A DNA stretch of 34,594 bases from an uncultured Erysipelotrichaceae bacterium (GTDB lineage Bacteria; Bacillota_I; Bacilli_A; Erysipelotrichales; Coprobacillaceae): positions 1 through 34,594 of the forward strand of contig CAJUOS010000022.1 in NCBI GenBank assembly GCA_910588075.1, given 5' to 3'. The position numbers and the translations under genes were made by a program. The notes under the pieces were generated by a model. The model had not been told where the DNA came from and searched no databases. It was given only the letters and a program-made list of their open reading frames with translations. Below are positions 1 through 8,170 of the stretch, piece after piece. Within the stretch, counting starts at the first letter, position 1. Each line of letters begins with the position of its first letter.

Positions 1-28
1 CGACAATAGCAAGCTGCCAGTTCCTTAT

Positions 29-55
29 GGATACCTATTTGGTATCCCTTTTTTT
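29..55 (+). terminator. Rho-independent terminator of an upstream transcript
   Basis: GGATACC pairs with GGTATCC across a TATTT loop and is followed by a T-tract. It closes a transcript that begins outside the window. No coding sequence can be recognised in the 28 bases before it. Confidence 0.8.
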
Positions 56-99
56 AATTTATATTAAAGTTTTATTTTTAGGAGATTAAGGTTAAGGCA

Positions 100-1323
100 A
101 TGAGTATGAAAAGTTATAAATACAATAGAGAAATCGGATGTTGGCTTGTTTTATTAATTGTAGTTATTTTTTTATCTATAACTATGTATATTTTTAGAAA
201 TCCATTTCATACTCATTATATTTTAGAGGCCGGAGATTCTCTTGAAATAGAAAAATTATTAAAAGAAAAAACTGAAAATCCAAAGTTTGTTGATAAAATA
301 GATAAAAAGTTACTTTCTACAGTAGGAATATATACCATTAGGGTAGAAAACAAATATTCTCAATATAATGTAAATTTGTTAGTAAAAGATACAATTTTGC
401 CAAAGGCTAAAGTTAAAAAGTTAGATATGTGGATTGGTGATGAAATAACAAGTGATTTATTTATTTCTAATATTAAAGATATTTCACCAGTTAAGACTTC
501 TTTTTTAAAGGCACCAGATTTAACTAAAGAAGGAAAACAAGATATTATTATTTTATTGAAAGATATTTCTGGCAATACAACTCCATATAAGACAACATTA
601 AATTTAAAAAAAGATACTGAAGCACCAGTTATTTCAACAGTCAATACTATCTTATCAAACAAAGGCGAAACAATTCTTTATAAAAAAAATACATCAGTAA
701 CTGATAATCGAGATAAAGATATTGAGTTAAAAGTTGATTCTTCACAAGTTAATTATAATAAACCTGGAACTTATTATGCGATATATAGTGCTCAAGATCG
801 TGCAGGAAATAAAGCTTCAAAAAAGGTCAAAGTTATAATTTTAAATAAAAATGATACATCATTAAAGAATGAAGCTAAAGAATTAGCTAAAGATTTCATT
901 AAAATGATTGCAAGTGATAAAAAAACAAAACAAGAGAAATTAAAAGCATGTTATGATTATATACGTAATAATATGGTATATAATGGTATTCATAAAGGAA
1001 CTATTGATAATTATTATATAGATGCAGTAGATGGATTAAAAACATGGAAAGGTGATTGTTTGGTTTCAAATGGCGTTTTGCGTGTTGTTTGTGAAGAATT
1101 AGGTGTCCCAACTATTGTTGTTGAAAGATCTAGTCAAAAGAAAACAAATCATTATTGGTTTTTAGCAGATACTGGAGATGGATGGTATCATTATGATGCT
1201 TTCAAAAGAAAAAATGTCATCATTTATAGATGGACTGATGATCAATTATTACAGTGGTCTAAAAGCAATCAAAGACTGGCGGATTTTGATAAAAGTAAAT
1301 ATCCATCAACGCCTAAAAAATAA
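100..1323 (+). CDS. Membrane-anchored transglutaminase-like protein with Ig-like repeats
   Basis: The 407-residue protein has one N-terminal membrane helix (about residues 13-32), an extracellular stretch with two beta-rich segments resembling bacterial Ig-like/DUF5011 repeats (about 85-170 and 172-248, the second with a DxxGN motif), and a C-terminal transglutaminase-like domain (about 255-385). A Cys-His-Asp triad is visible: C320 in GDCLVSNG, H351 in NHYWF and D366 in YHYDAF. The fold includes cysteine proteases and crosslinking enzymes, so a surface role on peptide or cell-wall substrates is inferred. The start is uncertain: ATG 100 has AGGAG 15 bases upstream, while ATG 106 has AAGG 8 bases upstream. 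It is a single-gene unit between terminators. The reaction is unknown. Confidence 0.8.
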   Translation: MSMKSYKYNREIGCWLVLLIVVIFLSITMYIFRNPFHTHYILEAGDSLEIEKLLKEKTENPKFVDKIDKKLLSTVGIYTIRVENKYSQYNVNLLVKDTILPKAKVKKLDMWIGDEITSDLFISNIKDISPVKTSFLKAPDLTKEGKQDIIILLKDISGNTTPYKTTLNLKKDTEAPVISTVNTILSNKGETILYKKNTSVTDNRDKDIELKVDSSQVNYNKPGTYYAIYSAQDRAGNKASKKVKVIILNKNDTSLKNEAKELAKDFIKMIASDKKTKQEKLKACYDYIRNNMVYNGIHKGTIDNYYIDAVDGLKTWKGDCLVSNGVLRVVCEELGVPTIVVERSSQKKTNHYWFLADTGDGWYHYDAFKRKNVIIYRWTDDQLLQWSKSNQRLADFDKSKYPSTPKK

Positions 1324-1330
1324 AATATAA

Positions 1331-1368
1331 AGAGAATGGAAATAGTAAAAAATTCATTCTCTTTTTTT
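1331..1368 (+). terminator. Terminator after the transglutaminase-like gene
   Basis: AGAGAATG (1331-1338) pairs with CATTCTCT (1355-1362), followed by six or more T. It separates the first gene from the ribosomal operon promoter. Confidence 0.85.
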
Positions 1369-1389
1369 GCGAAAAAAGTTCAAAAATGC

Positions 1390-1418
1390 TTGATTTATCA
1401 GTGTTTTTAGTGTAAAAT
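1390..1418 (+). promoter_or_regulatory. Promoter of the S10-spc-alpha operon
   Basis: TTGATT (1390-1395) and TAAAAT (1413-1418) are separated by 17 bp, close to the sigma-A consensus. The predicted start is near 1425, giving a leader of about 120 nt before rpsJ. Confidence 0.75.
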
Positions 1419-1424
1419 GCTCTT

Positions 1425-1534
1425 GTTGTGTAATGCGTAGACGTGCGAGGTTGCTGAAACACTGATAGCCGTTGTCATGAGCGGAAGGGTTGTTTCAGGT
1501 AATTCGCATTGAGCAGCCAAATAATTGGCAAAGA
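1425..1534 (+). promoter_or_regulatory. Structured 5' leader of the S10 operon
   Basis: AATGCG (1432-1437) can pair with CGCATT (1505-1510), enclosing a second helix TGAAACA (1455-1461) with TGTTTCA (1491-1497) and an inner CCG/CGG stem. The nested design suggests a ribosomal-protein-binding leader that controls the operon. The identity of the binding protein is not visible; L4 does this in E. coli with an unrelated RNA. Confidence 0.6.
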
Positions 1535-1548
1535 AGGAGGAATAATTC

Positions 1549-1857
1549 ATGGCAAACAACAAAATTAGAATTAGATTGAAATCATTTGATCACAAAATCT
1601 TAGATGCTTCTGCTGAAAAAATTGTAGCAGCTGCTAAAAAGTCAGGTGCTCAAGTAGTAGGTCCTGTACCTCTACCAACTGAAAAAGAAGTTTATACTAT
1701 CTTAAGAGCAGTTCATAAGTATAAAGATTCTCGTGAACAATTTGAAATCAGAACTCACAAACGTCTTATTGACATTGTGAATCCAACACCAGAAACAGTT
1801 GATGTATTAGCTCGTTTAGAATTACCAAGTGGTGTGGATATTGAAATTAAATTATAA
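1549..1857 (+). CDS. rpsJ: 30S ribosomal protein S10
   Basis: The 102-residue protein has the usual S10 length and start (MANNKIRIRLKSFDHK) and the conserved RTHKRLIDI segment. S10 sits in the head of the small subunit and in many bacteria also partners NusB in antitermination. ATG is placed by AGGAGG at 1535-1540, eight bases upstream. It is the first gene of the operon, behind the structured leader. Confidence 0.98.
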   Translation: MANNKIRIRLKSFDHKILDASAEKIVAAAKKSGAQVVGPVPLPTEKEVYTILRAVHKYKDSREQFEIRTHKRLIDIVNPTPETVDVLARLELPSGVDIEIKL

Positions 1858-1878
1858 GGAAAGGTAAAGGTGTAACTC

Positions 1879-2604
1879 ATGAAAGGAATCTTAGGTCGTA
1901 AGATTGGAATGACTCAAGTATTCACTACTGATGGGAAGCTTATTCCTGTAACAGTTGTAGAAGCAACTCCTAATGTTGTATTACAAAAGAAAACTGTTGC
2001 TACTGATGGATATGATGCTATCCAAGTTGGTTTTGAAGACAAGAGAGAAAAATTAGCAACAAAAGCTCATAAAGGTCATGTTGCAAAAGCTGAAACAGCT
2101 CCTAAGCGCTTCATTAAAGAATTTCGTTATGACGAAATGATGAGTTATGAAGTTGGTCAAGAAATTAAAGTTGATAGCTTTGTAGCTGGTGAAGTGGTAG
2201 ATGTAACTGGAACTAGCAAAGGTAAAGGTTATCAAGGTGTTATAAAAAGACATGGACAAAGTATTGGTCCTAAAGGACACGGATCAGGAGCTCACAGAAT
2301 TGTTGGTTCAATGGGACCAATTGCTCCTAACAGAATCGCTCCAGGTAAGAAATTGCCAGGGCAAATGGGAAATGTAACAAGAACAGTTCAAAACTTAGAA
2401 ATCGTAGCTGTTGATGTAGAAAACAATGTATTGTTAATTAGTGGATCAATCCCAGGTCCTAAAAAAGGTTTAGTAGTTGTTAAATCTGCTATTAAAGCAA
2501 ATGGAAAGGTTAATCCAGCTGAAGATTTAATTATCTATGAAACTGAAGAAGAAATCGTAGAAAATCCAGTAGAAGAAGCTGTTGATACAGCAGCTGCTGA
2601 ATAA
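1879..2604 (+). CDS. rplC: 50S ribosomal protein L3 with acidic C-terminal tail
   Basis: L3 is an early assembly protein whose central extension reaches toward the peptidyl-transferase centre; that loop (GHGSGAHRIVGSMG) is present around residues 133-147. At 241 residues it is longer than the roughly 210 typical of the family. The extra length is a Glu-rich tail (about residues 213-241) ending in VDTAAAE. The ribosome binding site AAAGGTG is 6 bases from ATG. The tail is unlikely to be a misread stop because rplD has its own AGGAGG directly after it. Confidence 0.98.
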   Translation: MKGILGRKIGMTQVFTTDGKLIPVTVVEATPNVVLQKKTVATDGYDAIQVGFEDKREKLATKAHKGHVAKAETAPKRFIKEFRYDEMMSYEVGQEIKVDSFVAGEVVDVTGTSKGKGYQGVIKRHGQSIGPKGHGSGAHRIVGSMGPIAPNRIAPGKKLPGQMGNVTRTVQNLEIVAVDVENNVLLISGSIPGPKKGLVVVKSAIKANGKVNPAEDLIIYETEEEIVENPVEEAVDTAAAE

Positions 2605-2626
2605 TGAAGCGAAAGGAGGAAAACTA

Positions 2627-3253
2627 ATGTTAAAAGTTGCAGTATATAACCAAGAAGGTACAAAAGTAAAAGATACAGAACTAAATGAATCAATTTTTGG
2701 TATCGAACCAAATAATCAAGCAATCTTTGATATGGTCTTACTACAAAGAGCTTCATGGAGACAAGGTACTCATAAAGTGAAAAACCGTACTGAAGTTAGA
2801 GGTGGAGGAAAGAAACCTTGGAGACAAAAAGGTACAGGTAGAGCAAGACAAGGATCAATTCGTGCACCACAATGGAGAGGTGGAGGAGTTGTATTCGGTC
2901 CTAACACAAATAGAAACTATAAGTTAAAAATGAACAAAAAAGTAAGACAATTAGCTTTAAAATCTGCTTTAAGTCAAAAAGTTATTGATAATGAAATGAC
3001 AGTTTTAGATAACATTACATTTGATGCTCCTAAAACAAAAGCAATGATTAAAGTATTAGAAAATTTAGATGCTAATAGAAAAACATTAATCGTTATGGAT
3101 GAAGTGAATGAATTTGTTGCTTTATCTGCAAGAAATATTCCTGGAGTTAAAGTTATTAATTCTAAAGGACTTAACGTATATGATATCTTAGATAGCACAA
3201 AGTTAGTTATGACAGAAGAAGCTATCAAAGCTGTTGAGGAGGTATTGGCATAA
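2627..3253 (+). CDS. rplD: 50S ribosomal protein L4
   Basis: The 208-residue protein has the conserved L4 loop with GGGKKPWRQKGTGRARQGS, which lines the peptide exit tunnel. I chose ATG 2627 (MLKVAVYNQEG) because GAAAGGAGG lies 7 bases upstream and the family begins this way; an in-frame ATG at 2582 would lie inside rplC. The stop overlaps the rplW start by one base (TAATG), so the two are translationally coupled. In E. coli L4 represses its own operon; that is not shown here. Confidence 0.98.
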   Translation: MLKVAVYNQEGTKVKDTELNESIFGIEPNNQAIFDMVLLQRASWRQGTHKVKNRTEVRGGGKKPWRQKGTGRARQGSIRAPQWRGGGVVFGPNTNRNYKLKMNKKVRQLALKSALSQKVIDNEMTVLDNITFDAPKTKAMIKVLENLDANRKTLIVMDEVNEFVALSARNIPGVKVINSKGLNVYDILDSTKLVMTEEAIKAVEEVLA

Positions 3254-3543
3254 TGGCACATATTACAGATGTTTTAAAGAAACCAGTACTTACTGAAAAA
3301 TCTTTAATGTTACAACAAACAGAAAACAAATATACATTTGATGTAGATTTAAATGCAAATAAGACTGAAGTTAAACAAGCAGTTGAAGCAATGTTTGATG
3401 TTAAAGTTGAAAGTGTCAACATTATGAATGTTAGACCTAAAACAAAAAGAATGGGTAGATACGTTGGTAAAACAAACAAGAGAAGAAAAGCTATCGTTAA
3501 ATTAAAAGAAGGATTTGAAATAGATTTATTTGGAGAAGAATAA
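3253..3543 (+). CDS. rplW: 50S ribosomal protein L23
   Basis: The 96-residue protein shows the L23 start (ITDVLKKPVLTEKSL) and the NIMNVRPKTKRMGR loop. L23 surrounds the exit of the nascent-chain tunnel and is the docking site for trigger factor and SRP. AGGAGG inside the end of rplD (3237-3242) serves as ribosome binding site. The ATG shares one base with the rplD stop. Confidence 0.98.
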   Translation: MAHITDVLKKPVLTEKSLMLQQTENKYTFDVDLNANKTEVKQAVEAMFDVKVESVNIMNVRPKTKRMGRYVGKTNKRRKAIVKLKEGFEIDLFGEE

Positions 3544-3554
3544 ATCAAAACTAT

Positions 3555-3574
3555 TGGAATGAATCTCCATTCCA
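3555..3574 (+). other. Hairpin between rplW and rplB
   Basis: TGGAATG (3555-3561) pairs with CATTCCA (3568-3574) around a 6-nt loop, 28 bases before the rplB start. No T-tract follows, so it is not a terminator. It could stabilise or mark mRNA for processing. Confidence 0.5.
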
Positions 3575-3601
3575 GAAAAGAAAAATAAGGAGGAGAAAAA
3601 G

Positions 3602-4435
3602 ATGGCTATTAAAGTATACAAGCCTACGACAAATGGACGTCGTAATATGACATCTTTGACTTATGATGAAATTACAACTAATAAGCCTGAGAAATCATTG
3701 ACAGTTCGTTTATCTAAAAAAGGTGGACGTAACAATCAAGGTGTCATCACAACACGTCATCATGGTGGTGGACATAAACGTTTATATCGTATTATAGATT
3801 TTAAACGTAATAAAGATGATATTGTTGGTAAAGTAGCAACAATAGAATATGATCCAAATAGATCTGCAAATATTGCATTAATCAATTATGCAGATGGTGA
3901 AAAGAGATATATTCTTGCTCCTAAAGGATTAGAAGTAGGAATGAAAATTGTATCTGGTGAAAATGCAGATATTATTGTTGGAAATTGCTTACCAATGGGA
4001 AATATGCCTGAAGGTACAGTTATTCACAATATTGAAATGCAACCAGGAAAAGGTGGACAAGTTGCAAGATCAGCAGGTGTGTCTGCACAAATCTTAGGTA
4101 AAGAAGGAAAATATGTTACAGTAAGATTGGCTTCTGGAGAAGTTAGAAAATTCTTAGGAGTATGTAGAGCTACAGTTGGTGTAGTTGGTAATGAAGACTA
4201 TTCATTAGTTAATATTGGTAAAGCTGGACGTAATAGATGGAGAGGTATTAGACCTACAGTTCGTGGTTCTGTAATGAACCCTAATGATCACCCACATGGT
4301 GGTGGTGAAGGTAGAACTTCAATCGGACGTAAAGCTCCAATGACTCCTTGGGGTAAAAAAGCTCTTGGAGTTAAGACTAGAAATAGTAAAAAAGCTTCAA
4401 ATAAAATGATCGTACGTCGTCGTAACGGTAAATAA
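3602..4435 (+). CDS. rplB: 50S ribosomal protein L2
   Basis: L2 binds 23S rRNA domain IV and is needed for subunit joining and peptidyl transfer. The 277-residue protein has the normal length, the GGRNNQGVITTRHHGGGHK motif near residue 41 and the conserved NPNDHPHGGGEGR segment near residue 226, which carries the essential histidine. AAGGAGGA (3587-3594) is 7 bases from ATG. Confidence 0.98.
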   Translation: MAIKVYKPTTNGRRNMTSLTYDEITTNKPEKSLTVRLSKKGGRNNQGVITTRHHGGGHKRLYRIIDFKRNKDDIVGKVATIEYDPNRSANIALINYADGEKRYILAPKGLEVGMKIVSGENADIIVGNCLPMGNMPEGTVIHNIEMQPGKGGQVARSAGVSAQILGKEGKYVTVRLASGEVRKFLGVCRATVGVVGNEDYSLVNIGKAGRNRWRGIRPTVRGSVMNPNDHPHGGGEGRTSIGRKAPMTPWGKKALGVKTRNSKKASNKMIVRRRNGK

Positions 4436-4453
4436 GAAGGAGGGTTTTAGAAT

Positions 4454-4732
4454 ATGGCAAGAAGTTTAAAAAAAGGTCCATTTGCGGATGAACACTTAAT
4501 GAAAAAAGTTGAAGCATTAAATGCAGCAAACAAAAAAGAAGTCATTAAAACATGGTCAAGACGTTCTACTATCTTCCCATCATTTATTGAACATACTTTC
4601 GCAGTATACAATGGAAGAGAACATATCCCAGTATATGTAACTGAGGATATGGTAGGTCATAAGTTAGGAGAATTTGCGCCTACAAGAACTTATCGTGGAC
4701 ATGATGCTGATGACAAAAAGTCAGGTAAATAG
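4454..4732 (+). CDS. rpsS: 30S ribosomal protein S19
   Basis: The 92-residue protein begins MARSLKKGPF and carries WSRRSTIFPSFIEHTFAVYNG and GHKLGEFAPTRTYRGH, all hallmarks of S19. It forms the head of the small subunit with S13. AAGGAGG overlaps the rplB stop region, 10 bases before ATG. Confidence 0.98.
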   Translation: MARSLKKGPFADEHLMKKVEALNAANKKEVIKTWSRRSTIFPSFIEHTFAVYNGREHIPVYVTEDMVGHKLGEFAPTRTYRGHDADDKKSGK

Positions 4733-4752
4733 AGAGAGAGGAGACAAATAAC

Positions 4753-5085
4753 ATGGAAGCAAGAGCTCAAGCTAAAATGATTCGTGTTTCACCTCAAAAA
4801 GCAAGATTAGTTGTAGACTTAGTAAGAGGTAAGCAAGTAAAAGAAGCACTTGGTATCTTAGAATACGTTAATAAGAGTGCGACTCCTGCAATCATTAAAG
4901 TCGTAAAATCTGCTGCACAAAATGCTGTTTTCAATGAAGGTGCAGAAGAAGATAAATTATTTATTAAAGAAATTTTTGTAGACGAAGGTCCTACATTAAA
5001 AAGATTCCGTGCTAGAGCAAAAGGAAGCGGAACTCGAATTTTAAAAAGAACAAGCCACATTACATGTGTGGTTGCTGAAAGATAG
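4753..5085 (+). CDS. rplV: 50S ribosomal protein L22
   Basis: The 110-residue protein has the L22 opening (ARMIRVSPQKARLVVDLVRG-like) and a C-terminal beta-hairpin RARAKGSGTRILKRTSH that forms part of the exit tunnel, where changes affect macrolide binding in other bacteria. No insertion or deletion is apparent in this loop. GAGGAG precedes the ATG. Confidence 0.98.
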   Translation: MEARAQAKMIRVSPQKARLVVDLVRGKQVKEALGILEYVNKSATPAIIKVVKSAAQNAVFNEGAEEDKLFIKEIFVDEGPTLKRFRARAKGSGTRILKRTSHITCVVAER

Positions 5086-5096
5086 GAGGTCAAAGT

Positions 5097-5750
5097 ATGG
5101 GTCAAAAAGTAAGTCCAGTTGGATTACGAGTTGGCGTTAACCGTAATTGGAATTCAAGATGGTACGCTAATGATAAAGACTTTGCTTCATTATTACATGA
5201 AGATATCAAGATTCGTGAATTCTTGAATGAGAAGTTAAAAGGAGCATATGTTGCTAATATTGAGATCGAAAGATCAAAAAATCGTGTTAACATTTTTGTT
5301 CATACATCTAGACCTGGTGTTGTTATTGGTAAAGATGGAGAAGCTGTTGACGCTTTAAGAAAAGAAGTTGCTAAATTGGTAAATGGTAAACAAGTATTTA
5401 TCAATATTGTTGAAATTAAAAATCCAGATGTTGTTGCTCAATTAGTAGCAAACAGAATTGCTGAACAATTAGAGAATCGTGCTTCATTTAGAACAGTTCA
5501 AAAAAGAGCTATTCAAAGTGCTATGAGAGCTGGAGCTAAAGGAATTAAAACTTGTGTATCAGGACGTTTAGGTGGTGCTGATATGGCAAGAACAGAAGGT
5601 TATTCAGAAGGTAATGTACCTCTTCATACATTAAGAGCAGACATTGATTACGCTACAGCAGAAGCTGACACAACTTATGGAAAATTAGGAGTAAAAGTTT
5701 GGATTTGTAAGGGAGAAATTCTTCCTGCAAAGAAGAAAGGGGATAAATAA
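5097..5750 (+). CDS. rpsC: 30S ribosomal protein S3
   Basis: The 217-residue protein contains a type-II KH RNA-binding domain with the GKDG loop (in RPGVVIGKDGEAVDALRK) followed by the S3 C-terminal domain with SGRLGGADMARTE. S3 lines the mRNA entry channel and contributes to ribosomal helicase activity. AGGAGGTC is immediately after the rplV stop. Confidence 0.98.
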   Translation: MGQKVSPVGLRVGVNRNWNSRWYANDKDFASLLHEDIKIREFLNEKLKGAYVANIEIERSKNRVNIFVHTSRPGVVIGKDGEAVDALRKEVAKLVNGKQVFINIVEIKNPDVVAQLVANRIAEQLENRASFRTVQKRAIQSAMRAGAKGIKTCVSGRLGGADMARTEGYSEGNVPLHTLRADIDYATAEADTTYGKLGVKVWICKGEILPAKKKGDK

Positions 5751-5752
5751 TC

Positions 5753-6163
5753 ATGTTGATGCCTAAGAGAACTAAATATAGAAGACCTCATAGAATTAAA
5801 TATGAAGGTAAGGCTAAAGGTGGAACTCAAGTTTCTTTCGGTGAATATGGTTTACAAGCTCAAGAAGGTGCTTGGATTACTTCAAGACAAATTGAAGCTG
5901 CTCGTATTGCTATGAACCGTTATATGAAACGTGGTGGACAAGTTTGGATTAGAATTTTCCCTCATTTAGCTAAAACTAAAAAACCTCTTGAAGTCCGTAT
6001 GGGTTCAGGTAAAGGTGCTCCAGAAGAATGGGTAGCAGTAGTAAAACAAGGTCGCGTAATGTTTGAAGTCGCTGGTGTTGAAGAAGAAGTTGCAAGAGAA
6101 GCTTTAAGACTTGCATCTCACAAATTACCAATTAAATGTAAGATTATCGGAAGAGGTGAGTAA
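5753..6163 (+). CDS. rplP: 50S ribosomal protein L16
   Basis: The 136-residue protein starts MLMPKRTKYRRPHR, the L16 signature, and has GKGAPEEWVAVVKQGRVMFE. L16 contacts the A-site tRNA. It starts two bases after the rpsC stop, with AAAGGGG in the rpsC end as ribosome binding site. Confidence 0.98.
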   Translation: MLMPKRTKYRRPHRIKYEGKAKGGTQVSFGEYGLQAQEGAWITSRQIEAARIAMNRYMKRGGQVWIRIFPHLAKTKKPLEVRMGSGKGAPEEWVAVVKQGRVMFEVAGVEEEVAREALRLASHKLPIKCKIIGRGE

Positions 6164-6165
6164 TT

Positions 6166-6360
6166 GTGACAGTTCAAGATATTAGAGATACAGAAACTCA
6201 AGAATTACTTAACAAAGTAGAAGAGTACAAAAAAGAATTATTTGGATTAAGATTCCAACAAGCAACAGGACAATTAGAGAATACAGCTCGTGTAAGAGAA
6301 GTAAGAAAGTCAATAGCAAGAATTAAAACAATTATTAGAGAAAGAGAATTAAACAAATAA
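6166..6360 (+). CDS. rpmC: 50S ribosomal protein L29 (GTG start)
   Basis: The 64-residue helical protein has the L29 core LFGLRFQQATGQLENTARVR. It sits by L23 at the tunnel exit. The start is GTG two bases after the rplP stop, with AGAGGTGAG in the rplP end; no in-frame ATG is available nearby. The close spacing implies coupled translation. Confidence 0.97.
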   Translation: MTVQDIRDTETQELLNKVEEYKKELFGLRFQQATGQLENTARVREVRKSIARIKTIIRERELNK

Positions 6361-6375
6361 TAGAAGGAGAGAAAT

Positions 6376-6636
6376 ATGGAAAGAAACAATCGTAAAGTTT
6401 ATACTGGAACAGTTATTTCTACAAAAATGGATAAAACAATTACTGTTTTGGTAGAAACTCATGTTAAACACAAATTGTACGGAAAACGTGTAAAATCTTC
6501 TAAAAAGTTTAAGGCTCATGATGAAGAAAATATTGCAAGAAATGGTGATGTTGTAAAAATTATGTCAACTCGTCCATTATCTGCAACTAAACGTTTCCGT
6601 TTAGTAGAAGTTGTTAAGAAAGCTGAAATTATTTAA
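6376..6636 (+). CDS. rpsQ: 30S ribosomal protein S17
   Basis: The 86-residue OB-fold protein has GTVISTKMDKTITVLVE and HKLYGKRVKSSKKFKAHDE, typical of S17, an early assembly protein that binds the 5' domain of 16S rRNA. AAGGAGAG precedes ATG. Confidence 0.98.
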   Translation: MERNNRKVYTGTVISTKMDKTITVLVETHVKHKLYGKRVKSSKKFKAHDEENIARNGDVVKIMSTRPLSATKRFRLVEVVKKAEII

Positions 6637-6665
6637 TATTTATACTCTGAAAGGAGGTCACTCGA

Positions 6666-7034
6666 ATGATCCAAAACGAAAGCAGATTAAAAGTTGCTGA
6701 CAATACAGGAGCAAAAGAAGTACTAGTTATTAGAAACCTAGGTGGTTCAAATAGAAAATTTAGTAACATCGGTGATGTAGTTGTAGCTACAGTAAAGCAA
6801 GCAACTCCAGGTGGTACAGTTAAAAAAGGTGAAGTTGTAAAAGCAGTTATTGTAAGAACTAAATATGGTGTAAATAGAGAAAATGGTTCATTAATCAAAT
6901 TTGATGATAATGCTTGTGTTATTATTAAAGATGACAATTCACCTAGAGGAACTCGTATCTTCGGACCAGTTGCCAGAGAGTTAAGAGATGCAGATTTCAT
7001 GAAAATCGTATCATTAGCTCCTGAGGTATTATAG
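6666..7034 (+). CDS. rplN: 50S ribosomal protein L14
   Basis: The 122-residue protein starts MIQNESRLKVADNTGAKE and ends SLAPEVL, matching L14 over its full normal length. L14 forms an intersubunit bridge and is the docking site for the silencing factor RsfS. AAAGGAGGTC lies upstream of ATG. Confidence 0.98.
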   Translation: MIQNESRLKVADNTGAKEVLVIRNLGGSNRKFSNIGDVVVATVKQATPGGTVKKGEVVKAVIVRTKYGVNRENGSLIKFDDNACVIIKDDNSPRGTRIFGPVARELRDADFMKIVSLAPEVL

Positions 7035-7048
7035 GAGGAAACGAGAAG

Positions 7049-7378
7049 ATGAAATTACATGTAGGTGATACTGTTCAAGTTATCGCTGGTAGCGATAAAG
7101 GAAAAACTGGAGAAGTTATCCAAATTCTTAGAAAAGAGAATAAAGTTATTGTTGAAGGTGTTAATATGGTAACAAAACATATCAAACCTTCACAAGCAGA
7201 TCCAGAAGGTGGAATTGTAACAAGAGAAGCACCAATTCATGTTTCAAATGTTGCATACTATGATTCAAAAGCTAAAGAACCTGTAAAAGTTGGATATAGC
7301 GTTGAAGATGGTGTAAAAGTACGTATCAATAAAAAAACAGGTAAACCATTAGATAAAAAAGATAAGAAGAAAAAGTAA
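7049..7378 (+). CDS. rplX: 50S ribosomal protein L24
   Basis: The 109-residue protein has an N-terminal KOW motif (HVGDTVQVIAGSDKGKTGEV) and a Lys-rich C-terminus ending DKKDKKKK. L24 initiates assembly of the large subunit. It begins 15 bases after rplN, with AGGAGG between. Confidence 0.98.
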   Translation: MKLHVGDTVQVIAGSDKGKTGEVIQILRKENKVIVEGVNMVTKHIKPSQADPEGGIVTREAPIHVSNVAYYDSKAKEPVKVGYSVEDGVKVRINKKTGKPLDKKDKKKK

Positions 7379-7396
7379 TCGGAAGGAGGTTAAATA

Positions 7397-7936
7397 ATGA
7401 ACCGACTAAAGGAACGTTATGAAAATGAAGTATGTAAGTCATTAATGACTAAATTTAATTATAGTTCTGTAATGCAAGTTCCAAAGATGGAAAAAATTGT
7501 TATCAATATTGGTGTTGGGGATGCTGTAAGTAATTCTAAATTATTAGATGATGCTGTAGAAGAATTAACATTAATTGCAGGACAAAAACCAGTGATTACT
7601 AAAGCTAAAAAATCAATTGCTGGATTTAAATTACGTGAAGGTATGCCAATTGGTTGTAAAGTTACTTTACGTGGAGAAAAAATGTATGAATTCTTAGATA
7701 AATTAGTAAATATCTCTTTACCACGTGTAAGAGACTTTAGAGGAGTACCAAAGAATTCATTTGATGGAAGAGGAAATTATACTTTAGGTATTAAAGAACA
7801 ATTAATTTTCCCAGAAATCAATTTTGATAAAGTAAATAAATTAAGAGGAATGGATATTGTATTCGTAACAACTGCTAAAACTGATGAAGAAGGTCATGAA
7901 TTATTAGCACAATTAGGAATGCCATTCCATAAATAA
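7397..7936 (+). CDS. rplE: 50S ribosomal protein L5
   Basis: The 179-residue protein has the L5 motifs KIVINIGVGDA, GQKPVITKAKKSIAGFKLR and FPEINFDKV. L5 binds 5S rRNA and contacts the P-site tRNA. Full length, with GGAAGGAGG 8 bases upstream. Confidence 0.98.
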   Translation: MNRLKERYENEVCKSLMTKFNYSSVMQVPKMEKIVINIGVGDAVSNSKLLDDAVEELTLIAGQKPVITKAKKSIAGFKLREGMPIGCKVTLRGEKMYEFLDKLVNISLPRVRDFRGVPKNSFDGRGNYTLGIKEQLIFPEINFDKVNKLRGMDIVFVTTAKTDEEGHELLAQLGMPFHK

Positions 7937-7950
7937 GGAGGACTTAATTA

Positions 7951-8136
7951 ATGGCTAAAACATCAATGAAAGTTAAACAACAACGTCCTCAAAAATACAA
8001 AGTTCGTGAATATACAAGATGCGAACGTTGTGGACGTCCACATTCAGTAATTAGAAAATTTAAGTTATGCCGTATTTGTTTCAGAGAATTAGCTTATAAA
8101 GGCGAAATTCCTGGAGTAAAGAAAGCTAGTTGGTAA
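7951..8136 (+). CDS. rpsN: 30S ribosomal protein S14, zinc-binding type
   Basis: At 61 residues this is the short form of S14, with a complete zinc ribbon (C24, C27, C40, C43) and the C-terminal PGVKKASW. Many Bacillota carry this form plus a zinc-free paralogue elsewhere; only the zinc form is visible here. AAGGAGGA precedes ATG. Confidence 0.98.
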   Translation: MAKTSMKVKQQRPQKYKVREYTRCERCGRPHSVIRKFKLCRICFRELAYKGEIPGVKKASW

Positions 8137-8170
8137 AAATTAGATCCCGAAATGGAAGGAGGACATTATA

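Noticed and set aside
2053..2280. Minus-strand open frames inside ribosomal genes
   Set aside because: They mirror conserved plus-strand genes, have no ribosome binding sites and unusual composition; shadows only.
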